From the NCBI RefSeq assembly GCF_003052585.1, contig NZ_QASN01000019.1, forward strand, positions 1 through 64,000: a stretch of 64,000 nt of DNA, read 5' to 3'. Below the pieces are notes generated by a model. The model did no database searches, was not told the DNA's origin, and worked only from the letters and a program-made list of their open reading frames with translations. This document shows positions 57,188-64,000 of the stretch, piece after piece. The stretch's first letter is position 1. Every line of letters begins with the position of its first letter. The position numbers and the translations under genes are program-made. This DNA is from Pseudomonas mangrovi (GTDB lineage Bacteria; Pseudomonadota; Gammaproteobacteria; Pseudomonadales; Pseudomonadaceae).

Positions 57188-57847
57188 TTATGAGCCCTGG
57201 AAGGCTTCTGCGTCCATGTCCATATCGTTGCCCCGGAACCCACGAGCCAGCAGATACTGTTCCCGCGAGCGGTCCCGCGAGGATAGCGGCTTGCGCATCT
57301 GTACCTTCTCGAAGCGCTCGCGGACCTGCTTCAGGTAGGTATCGAAGCCTTCTCCCTGGAAAATCTTGATCAGGAAATCACCGCCGGGTCGCAGCACCCG
57401 AGCGGACAGATCCAGCGCAAGCTCACACAGATACATGGCACGGGCCTGATCCGCAGCCCGCACTCCACTCATATTGGGTGCCATATCGGAAATCACAAGG
57501 TCTACCGGATGCCCGTCAATCGCCTGGAGAATCTGTGCGAAGACGGCATCATCGGTGAAATCGCCCTGGATGAAAGTGACGTCGGCGATGCTGTCCATCT
57601 CGAGGATGTCCGAGGCGATCAGCCGGCCCTTGTCGCCGAGCACGCGACTGGCCACCTGCGACCAGCCGCCAGGCGCGGCGCCGAGGTCGACCACGGTCAT
57701 CCCCGGACGAAGAATACGGTCCTTCTCCTGGACCTCGAGAAGCTTGTAGCTGGCTCGCGAACGGTAGCCGTCCCTCTGCGCCATCTTCACGTAGGGGTCG
57801 TCGAAATGTTCTTTCAGCCAGCGATGACTGGTTTTGGAGCGGGCCAC
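57188..57847 (-). CDS. rlmE: 23S rRNA (uridine-2'-O) methyltransferase RlmE
   Basis: RlmE (FtsJ/RrmJ) methylates U2552 in the ribosomal A loop during 50S maturation. The 219-residue protein has [22 protein letters not shown] (motif I), the KDKE-type catalytic residues within MAPNMSG and [11 protein letters not shown], and a basic C-terminus. I used GTG 57847 ([15 protein letters not shown]), with GAGG 6 bases upstream. It is divergent from yhbY and followed by ftsH. Confidence 0.95.
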   Translation of the reverse strand: MARSKTSHRWLKEHFDDPYVKMAQRDGYRSRASYKLLEVQEKDRILRPGMTVVDLGAAPGGWSQVASRVLGDKGRLIASDILEMDSIADVTFIQGDFTDDAVFAQILQAIDGHPVDLVISDMAPNMSGVRAADQARAMYLCELALDLSARVLRPGGDFLIKIFQGEGFDTYLKQVRERFEKVQMRKPLSSRDRSREQYLLARGFRGNDMDMDAEAFQGS

Positions 57848-57929
57848 GAAATACCTCATCTGGGCGGGTCTATGTGGCTCGGGTACACTAGCCGCCGCTT
57901 TCACTGGGATCGGACGCAAGGGTCAGATT

Positions 57930-58241
57930 ATGTCGCTCACTCAAGAGCAGAAGAAACAGTACAAATCCATCGGCCATCATCTGAAGCCGGTGCTGATCGT
58001 TGCCGAACAGGGCCTCACCGAAGGTGTGCTAGGAGAGCTCGAACGCGCGCTCAACGATCACGAACTTATCAAGGTCCAGCTACGCATCACCGAGCGCGAG
58101 GATCGCCAGGCGATGATTGCCGAGCTATGCACCCAGGGCCGTTGTGATCTGGTGCAGTCGATCGGCAAGGTCGCCCTGCTCTACCGCAGGAATCCCAAGC
58201 CGAATCGTCAGCTGTCCAACGTTCACCGTCACCAGCTCTGA
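57930..58241 (+). CDS. yhbY: YhbY family RNA-binding protein (CRM domain)
   Basis: The 103-residue protein is a single CRM domain (MSLTQEQKKQYKSIGHHLKPVLIVAEQGLTEGVLGELERALNDHELIKVQL) which binds pre-50S particles in E. coli. The start at ATG 57930 follows AAGGG. It is divergent from rlmE with about 80 bases between starts, the usual arrangement, and convergent with the DUF4149 gene. Confidence 0.94.
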   Translation: MSLTQEQKKQYKSIGHHLKPVLIVAEQGLTEGVLGELERALNDHELIKVQLRITEREDRQAMIAELCTQGRCDLVQSIGKVALLYRRNPKPNRQLSNVHRHQL

Positions 58242-58250
58242 CGCCCTGCC

Positions 58251-58688
58251 TTACGCGGTCGGGCTCGAGGCTTTCGCCTCGGCGCCCGGCACCGGCTGCA
58301 ACACCAGCACCAGACCGCACATGGCTACCGCAAGATAGCTGAAGACCTGCCAGTAAGCCTGATCCGGCAGCCAGATACGGCAGAGGAAATGGCTGGCGAT
58401 CAACAGCTGCACTGCAATCAGCGCCTGTCCCCGAACATCCCGAAAAGCGCTGCGCAAACCGCGCGCGCGCACCAGCACCAGCATCTGCAGAAATACCGCG
58501 CAGGCGGCGAAGCCCAGCAGCAGGGGCACCAGCATGCCGCGGATCTCCTCGATCAGCAGCGGCGCGATGCCCACCTTGCCGATCCCCGGCAGCACCACGA
58601 AATGCATGCCCCAGAGGCCGCCGACCCAGAACGTCTGGACCAGCTGCCAGCTGATCTGCCCTGCGCGGGAAAAGCCCGTCTCAGACAT
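58251..58688 (-). CDS. DUF4149 membrane protein
   Basis: The 145-residue protein has four hydrophobic segments ([84 protein letters not shown]), the DUF4149 pattern. Its function is unknown. The ATG at 58688 overlaps the 3' end of greA by 8 bases, so translation is coupled. It is the last gene of the carA-carB-greA row. Confidence 0.87.
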   Translation of the reverse strand: MSETGFSRAGQISWQLVQTFWVGGLWGMHFVVLPGIGKVGIAPLLIEEIRGMLVPLLLGFAACAVFLQMLVLVRARGLRSAFRDVRGQALIAVQLLIASHFLCRIWLPDQAYWQVFSYLAVAMCGLVLVLQPVPGAEAKASSPTA

Positions 58689-59157
58689 GCCGGACTTCGA
58701 TGATCTCGTATTCGAGGATGCCACCAGGAGTATGCACGCTGACGACATCCCCTTCGGTCTTGCCAATCAGCGCCCGGGCGATGGGGGAAGTGACCGAGAT
58801 CTTGCCCTTCTTGGCATCGGCCTCGTCCTCCCCAACGATCTGGTAGACCACGCTTTCGTCGGTATCGCAATTTGCTATCTCGACGGTGGCGCCGAAGATC
58901 ACCTTGCCGGTATGGGCGATGCTGGTGACATCGATGACCACCGCATTCTGCAGGCGACCTTCGATATCGCGGATACGCGCCTCGACCATGCCCTGCTGTT
59001 CACGCGCGGCGTGATACTCGGCGTTTTCCTTGAGGTCACCCAGCTCGCGCGCCTCGCCAATGTCCTGGCTCAGCTTGGGGCGAACGACCTTGGTCAGATG
59101 TGCCAGTTCTTCCTCCAGGGCGCGAGCGCCCTGGACTGTCATCGGATACTTGGTCAT
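58681..59157 (-). CDS. greA: Transcription elongation factor GreA
   Basis: GreA rescues backtracked RNA polymerase by stimulating transcript cleavage through the secondary channel. The 158-residue protein has an N-terminal coiled coil with acidic tip ([20 protein letters not shown]) and a C-terminal FKBP-like domain ending [23 protein letters not shown]. The ATG overlaps the carB stop by 4 bases (ATGA). The overlap with the DUF4149 gene makes a tight operon. Confidence 0.97.
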   Translation of the reverse strand: MTKYPMTVQGARALEEELAHLTKVVRPKLSQDIGEARELGDLKENAEYHAAREQQGMVEARIRDIEGRLQNAVVIDVTSIAHTGKVIFGATVEIANCDTDESVVYQIVGEDEADAKKGKISVTSPIARALIGKTEGDVVSVHTPGGILEYEIIEVRHV

Positions 59158-62100
59158 GCCTTGATTCCTGCATGCAGGTCCTGCAGCCGGCGCACGGTCT
59201 TCTCGGGACCGAACTTCAGCGCCTCACAGATCGCCTGACCACCAGCAATGGTAGTGGTGATGCAGATCTTGTGCTGCAGGGCATTACGACGGATCGAGTA
59301 GGAGTCGGCGATGGACTGACGCCCCTCGGTGGTATTGATGATCAGGGTGACTTCGTCGTTCTTGATCATATCGACCACGTGCGGACGACCTTCGGTCACC
59401 TTGTTCACCCGGCGCACGGGCAGCCCGGCGGCCTCGATAATACGCGCGGTGCCCGCCGTGGCGACCACCTCGAAACCCAGGCCAACCAGGTCTCGCGCGA
59501 CGTCCACGACGAAAGGCTTGTCGTCCTCGCGTACGCTGATGAACACCGCGCCGGAGTTCGGCAGGATCTCGCTGGCACCCAGCTGCGCCTTGGCGAAAGC
59601 TTCGCCGAAGCTGTCGCCGACACCCATGACCTCGCCGGTGGACTTCATCTCCGGGCCGAGGATCGGATCGACGCCAGGGAACTTGGCGAAGGGGAACACC
59701 GCCTCTTTGACACTGAAGAACGGCGGGATGATTTCCTTGGTGAAGCCCAGCTCGGTCAGGGTCTTGCCGGCCATCACGCGTGCAGCGACCTTGGCCAGGG
59801 ACTCACCGATGCACTTGGAAACGAAGGGCACGGTGCGCGACGCACGCGGGTTCACTTCGATGACGAAGATGTCCTCGCCCTGCACCGCCATCTGCACGTT
59901 CATCAGGCCGACCACGCCCAGCTCCAGCGCCATGGCCTTGACCTGCTCGCGGATCTTGTCCTGGATGTGTGCCGGCAGCGAATAGGGCGGCAGCGAACAG
60001 GCGGAGTCACCGGAGTGAATACCAGCCTGTTCGATGTGCTGCATGATCGCGCCGATGACCACGATCTCGCCGTCGCAGACCGCGTCGATGTCGACTTCGA
60101 TGGCGCAGTTGAGGAAGTGGTCCAGCAGCACCGGGCTGTCGTTGGATACTTTCACTGCCTCGCGCATGTAGCGCTTGAGCTCTTCTTCCTCGTAGACGAT
60201 CTCCATCGCCCGGCCGCCCAGCACGTAGGACGGACGCACCACCAGCGGATAACCGATGGTCTTGGAAATGGCCAGTGCCTCGTCTTCGCTACGCGCGGTG
60301 GCGTTGGCCGGCTGACGCAGATTGAGGCGCTGCACCATCTGCTGGAAGCGCTCACGATCCTCTGCGCGGTCGATGGCATCCGGGCTGGTGCCGATGATGC
60401 ATACCCCGGCTTCCTCCAGCGCGCGGCAGAGCTTGAGCGGGGTCTGGCCGCCGTACTGCACGATCACGCCCTTGGGCTGCTCGACGCGGACGATCTCCAG
60501 CACGTCCTCCAAGGTCACCGGCTCGAAGTACAGACGGTCGGAGGTGTCGTAGTCAGTGGAGACGGTTTCCGGGTTGCAGTTGACCATGATGGTCTCGTAG
60601 CCGTCTTCACGCATCGCCAGGGCTGCGTGCACACAGCAATAGTCGAACTCGATGCCCTGTCCGATGCGGTTCGGGCCACCGCCGAGGATCATGATCTTGT
60701 CGCGGCCGGACGGATTGGCCTCGCACTCTTCCTCGTAGGTCGAGTACATATAGGCGGTATCGGTGGCGAACTCGGCAGCACAGGTATCCACGCGCTTGTA
60801 CACCGGCAGCACCTTGAGCTTATGGCGATGGCTGCGCAGATTCTTCTCGGTCACCCCGAGCAGCTTGGCCAGGCGCGCATCGGAGAAACCCTTGCGCTTG
60901 AGGCGACGCATCAGGTCGTAGTCGATGCCGGACAGGCCCAGGGTCTGCACGCGCTGCTCTTCCTTGACCAGATCCTCGATCTGCACCAGGAACCACTCGT
61001 CGATGCGGGTCAGATCGAAGACTTCGGCGACGCTCTTGCCGGCTCGGAAGGCATCAGCCACGTACCAGATGCGCTCGGCGCCCGGCACGGTCAGTTCGCG
61101 ACGCAGGGTGCTCTCGGCTTCCGGATCGTTCAGATCAAGCTTGGGATCGAAACCGCTGACGCCGACCTCCAGGCCGCGCAGTGCTTTCTGCACCGATTCC
61201 TGGAAAGTCCGGCCGATGGCCATGACTTCACCGACCGACTTCATCTGGGTGGTCAGGCGCGCGTCGGCCTTGGGGAATTTTTCGAAGGCGAAGCGCGGGA
61301 TCTTGGTGACCACGTAGTCGATGGCCGGCTCGAAGGACGCCGGGGTACGACCGCCAGTGATGTCGTTCGACAGCTCGTCGAGGGTGTAGCCGATCGCCAG
61401 CTTGGCGGCAATCTTGGCGATCGGGAAGCCGGTCGCCTTGGAGGCCAGTGCCGAAGAGCGCGAGACCCGCGGGTTCATCTCGATCACCACCATGCGGCCG
61501 GTGTCCGGGCAGATGCCGAACTGCACGTTGGAGCCGCCGGTTTCCACACCGATCTCGCGCAGCACCGCAAGCGATGCGTTGCGCATGATCTGGTATTCCT
61601 TGTCGGTCAGGGTCTGCGCCGGCGCGACTGTGATCGAATCGCCGGTGTGGACGCCCATCGGGTCGAAGTTCTCGATGGAGCAGACGATGATGCAGTTGTC
61701 CTTCTTGTCGCGGACCACCTCCATCTCGTATTCCTTCCAGCCGATCAGCGACTCGTCGATCAGCAGCTCGCTGGTCGGCGACAGGTCCAGGCCGCGGGCA
61801 CAGATCTCTTCGAACTCTTCACGGTTGTAGGCGATACCGCCACCGGTGCCGCCCATGGTGAAGGAGGGACGGATGATGCAGGGGAAGCCGACCTTGTCGA
61901 GTACGCCGTAGGCTTCTTCCATGTTGTGCGCGATACCCGAGCGCGGGCAGGCCAGGCCGATGTCCTTCATTGCCTTGTCGAAGCGCGAGCGGTCTTCGGC
62001 CTTGTCGATGGTATCGGCGTTGGCGCCGATCATCTCGACGCCGAATTTTTCCAGCACCCCGTGTTTTTCCAGGTCCAGCGCGCAGTTCAGCGCGGTCTGG

Positions 62101-62375
62101 CCACCCATGGTCGGCAGCAAAGCGTCGGGACGTTCCTTCTCGATGATCTTGGCCACGGTGGCCCATTTGATCGGTTCGATGTAGGTGGCGTCGGCCATGG
62201 CCGGGTCGGTCATGATGGTGGCCGGGTTGGAGTTCACCAGGATGACGCGGAAGCCTTCTTCCTTCAGCGCCTTGCAGGCCTGGGCGCCGGAATAGTCGAA
62301 CTCGCAGGCCTGACCGATGACGATGGGGCCGGCGCCGAGGATCAGGATGCTTTTGATGTCTGTACGTTTTGGCAT
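59154..62375 (-). CDS. carB: Carbamoyl-phosphate synthase large subunit
   Basis: CarB makes carbamoyl phosphate from bicarbonate, ammonia and two ATP for arginine and pyrimidines. The 1073-residue protein has two ATP-grasp halves ([42 protein letters not shown]), the oligomerisation domain between them and the C-terminal allosteric domain ([13 protein letters not shown]). The ATG is 30 bases after the carA stop. A very long antisense frame opposite it is a codon-bias shadow. Confidence 0.98.
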   Translation of the reverse strand: MPKRTDIKSILILGAGPIVIGQACEFDYSGAQACKALKEEGFRVILVNSNPATIMTDPAMADATYIEPIKWATVAKIIEKERPDALLPTMGGQTALNCALDLEKHGVLEKFGVEMIGANADTIDKAEDRSRFDKAMKDIGLACPRSGIAHNMEEAYGVLDKVGFPCIIRPSFTMGGTGGGIAYNREEFEEICARGLDLSPTSELLIDESLIGWKEYEMEVVRDKKDNCIIVCSIENFDPMGVHTGDSITVAPAQTLTDKEYQIMRNASLAVLREIGVETGGSNVQFGICPDTGRMVVIEMNPRVSRSSALASKATGFPIAKIAAKLAIGYTLDELSNDITGGRTPASFEPAIDYVVTKIPRFAFEKFPKADARLTTQMKSVGEVMAIGRTFQESVQKALRGLEVGVSGFDPKLDLNDPEAESTLRRELTVPGAERIWYVADAFRAGKSVAEVFDLTRIDEWFLVQIEDLVKEEQRVQTLGLSGIDYDLMRRLKRKGFSDARLAKLLGVTEKNLRSHRHKLKVLPVYKRVDTCAAEFATDTAYMYSTYEEECEANPSGRDKIMILGGGPNRIGQGIEFDYCCVHAALAMREDGYETIMVNCNPETVSTDYDTSDRLYFEPVTLEDVLEIVRVEQPKGVIVQYGGQTPLKLCRALEEAGVCIIGTSPDAIDRAEDRERFQQMVQRLNLRQPANATARSEDEALAISKTIGYPLVVRPSYVLGGRAMEIVYEEEELKRYMREAVKVSNDSPVLLDHFLNCAIEVDIDAVCDGEIVVIGAIMQHIEQAGIHSGDSACSLPPYSLPAHIQDKIREQVKAMALELGVVGLMNVQMAVQGEDIFVIEVNPRASRTVPFVSKCIGESLAKVAARVMAGKTLTELGFTKEIIPPFFSVKEAVFPFAKFPGVDPILGPEMKSTGEVMGVGDSFGEAFAKAQLGASEILPNSGAVFISVREDDKPFVVDVARDLVGLGFEVVATAGTARIIEAAGLPVRRVNKVTEGRPHVVDMIKNDEVTLIINTTEGRQSIADSYSIRRNALQHKICITTTIAGGQAICEALKFGPEKTVRRLQDLHAGIKA

Positions 62376-62405
62376 GGTCTTTCTCGAATTCTCTGCGCGG
62401 CGGGC

Positions 62406-63554
62406 TTAACGGCGTTTGGCCATCTCGGCGATGAAGCGGTCGAACAGCGGCGCGACATCATGCGGGCCGGGACTTGCTTCCGGGTGCCCCTGGAAACTGA
62501 AGGCAACCTTGTCGGTGCGCTCGACCCCCTGCAGGGTGCCGTCGAACAGCGACTTGTGGGTGGCGCGCAGGTTGGCCGGCAGGCTCGCCTCGTCCACGGC
62601 AAAACCGTGGTTCTGGCTGGTGATCATCACCACGCCGGTATCGAGATCCTGCACCGGGTGGTTGGCACCGTGGTGACCGTTGACCATCTTCACCGTCTTG
62701 GCGCCTGAGGCCAGCGCCAGCAGTTGATGACCCAGGCAGATGCCGAACACCGGAATGTCGGTTTCCAGCACTTCCTGAATGGCCCTGATCGCGTAGTCGC
62801 AGGGCTCGGGATCGCCCGGGCCGTTGGCCAGGAAGATGCCGTCGGGCTTCAGTGCCAGGGCTTCGCTCGCGGGGGTCTGCGCCGGCAGCACGGTAAGGCG
62901 GCAACCGCGCGCAACCAGCATGCGCAGGATGTTCCACTTCACGCCGTAGTCGAAGGCAACCACGTGATACGGCAGTTCGCTGGCCGGGATCTCCGGATGG
63001 CTGTCGCTTTCCAGACCCCATACGCTGGAGCGCCACTCGTAACGCTCCTTGGCGCTGACCACCTTGGCCAGATCCATGCCTTTCAGACCCGGGAAGCTGC
63101 GCGCCAGCTCCAGCGCCTTCTCCTCGGTAGCGTCAGCGCCCACCAGGATGCAGCCGTTCTGTGCGCCCTTCTCGCGCAGAATGCGGGTAAGACGACGAGT
63201 GTCGATGCCGGCGATGGCGACGGTGCCGTTCTCTTTCAGGTACTCGTCCAGCGGCTGTTTGTCGCGCCAGCTGCTCGAAGTCAGCGGCAGATCGCGGATG
63301 ATCAGACCGGCAGCCCAGACCCGATTGGACTCGGCGTCTTCCGGAGTGGTCCCGGTGTTGCCGATGTGCGGATAGGTCAGGGTGACGATCTGCTGGGTAT
63401 AGGATGGATCGGTGAGGATTTCCTGATAGCCGGTCATGGCGGTATTGAACACCACCTCACCAATGGTATGACCATCGGCGCCGATGGATTCGCCGCGAAA
63501 GATGCTGCCATCGGCTAGAGCCAGAATGGCGGGCGTAAGGGCTGGCGTAGTCAA
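62406..63554 (-). CDS. carA: Carbamoyl-phosphate synthase small subunit
   Basis: CarA hydrolyses glutamine and passes ammonia to CarB. The 382-residue protein has an N-terminal CPSase_sm domain ([33 protein letters not shown]) and a class I glutamine amidotransferase domain with the nucleophile in [10 protein letters not shown] and a His/Glu pair in [10 protein letters not shown]. The start is a TTG at 63554, with GGGAGG about 5 bases upstream and no better ATG nearby. A strong hairpin lies about 40 bases upstream. Confidence 0.96.
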   Translation of the reverse strand: MTTPALTPAILALADGSIFRGESIGADGHTIGEVVFNTAMTGYQEILTDPSYTQQIVTLTYPHIGNTGTTPEDAESNRVWAAGLIIRDLPLTSSSWRDKQPLDEYLKENGTVAIAGIDTRRLTRILREKGAQNGCILVGADATEEKALELARSFPGLKGMDLAKVVSAKERYEWRSSVWGLESDSHPEIPASELPYHVVAFDYGVKWNILRMLVARGCRLTVLPAQTPASEALALKPDGIFLANGPGDPEPCDYAIRAIQEVLETDIPVFGICLGHQLLALASGAKTVKMVNGHHGANHPVQDLDTGVVMITSQNHGFAVDEASLPANLRATHKSLFDGTLQGVERTDKVAFSFQGHPEASPGPHDVAPLFDRFIAEMAKRR

Positions 63555-63595
63555 GAGACCTCCCGTAGATCAAGGCAGAAGCAAACGCAGATTGT

Positions 63596-63635
63596 AAAAA
63601 AGCGGGATGACGTGTGAAGGTCATCCCGCTTTTTT
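63596..63635 (-). terminator. Strong hairpin between dapB and carA
   Basis: A perfect 16-bp stem (AAAAAAGCGGGATGAC with GTCATCCCGCTTTTTT) and an 8-base loop. It is a bidirectional terminator by form. It would end dapB transcripts, or act as an attenuator if the carA promoter lies upstream of it. Bases 63555-63773 hold no other gene I can support. Confidence 0.8.
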
Positions 63636-63773
63636 GTTCGAAACCATTTCTGCGCAACTTTTAATGGACACACTAAGGCGGCGAGCCTACAGGAAAACGC
63701 CATTTCGGTCTAGGCAAAAAGAGGGCCAAACCAGACGACAGGAACGAGTCCGCATCGTCCGGACACGCGCGCA

Positions 63774-64000
<227 letters not shown>

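Noticed and set aside
59100..62708. 1202-codon open frame antisense to carB and carA
   Set aside because: It is the complement of two certain genes; high-GC codon use in pseudomonads opens the opposite frame. The translation has no recognisable domain.

Overview
The window is a GC-rich, densely packed block of a gammaproteobacterial chromosome, almost certainly Pseudomonadaceae. Gene order follows, from memory, the Pseudomonas aeruginosa PAO1 stretch from msrQ/msrP and pssA to dapB. The small differences (a single PrrF sRNA, a shortened heme-uptake cluster) and the protein sequences suggest the Stutzerimonas (P. stutzeri) group; that genus call is inference. I see no insertion sequence, prophage, integron, CRISPR array or obvious foreign island.

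Left part (1-20.6 kb): two rRNA-type promoters point out of the left edge. Then come msrQ/msrP (periplasmic methionine sulfoxide repair), pssA, the ilvI-ilvH-ilvC branched-chain amino acid genes, a DUF4124 protein, a YqcC protein with a TPR lipoprotein, mrcB (PBP1B), an APH/P-loop kinase fusion, a translationally overlapping trio (pentapeptide protein, methyltransferase, TfoX-C protein) and a cyclic-nucleotide-binding protein (CbpA-like). An iron locus follows: a PrrF-type sRNA under a Fur box, facing phuW, hmuV and hmuU without the usual heme-binding protein or receptor. sfsA, an aminotransferase and dksA close this part.

Middle (20.6-42.5 kb): gluQ, a small membrane protein overlapping cbrA, the CbrA/CbrB two-component system, and the CrcZ sRNA with a CbrB site, a sigma-54 promoter and many AANAANAA repeats. 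This is the carbon catabolite repression hub. After it come pcnB, folK, panB-panC-panD, pgi, acs (with an AANAANAA motif over its ribosome binding region, so a likely target of the same hub), an MpaB-family protein, a thiolase, an RlmI-like methyltransferase, a large DUF748 protein, two tandem DUF2845 proteins and a BON protein.

Right part (42.6-64 kb), nearly all on the minus strand: dapB (cut by the window edge), carA-carB-greA-DUF4149; rlmE-ftsH-folP-glmM-tpiA-secG with yhbY divergent from rlmE; tRNA-Leu(GAG), tRNA-fMet(CAU), then rimP-nusA-infB-rbfA-truB-rpsO-pnp. This is the conserved transcription/translation supercluster.

There is no convincing undescribed system. The most rewarding parts are regulatory: PrrF/Fur, CbrB-CrcZ-acs, the rRNA promoters, the structured intergenic hairpins and the hairpin 5' of carA. 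Large open frames antisense to genes are common because of high GC and were left out.
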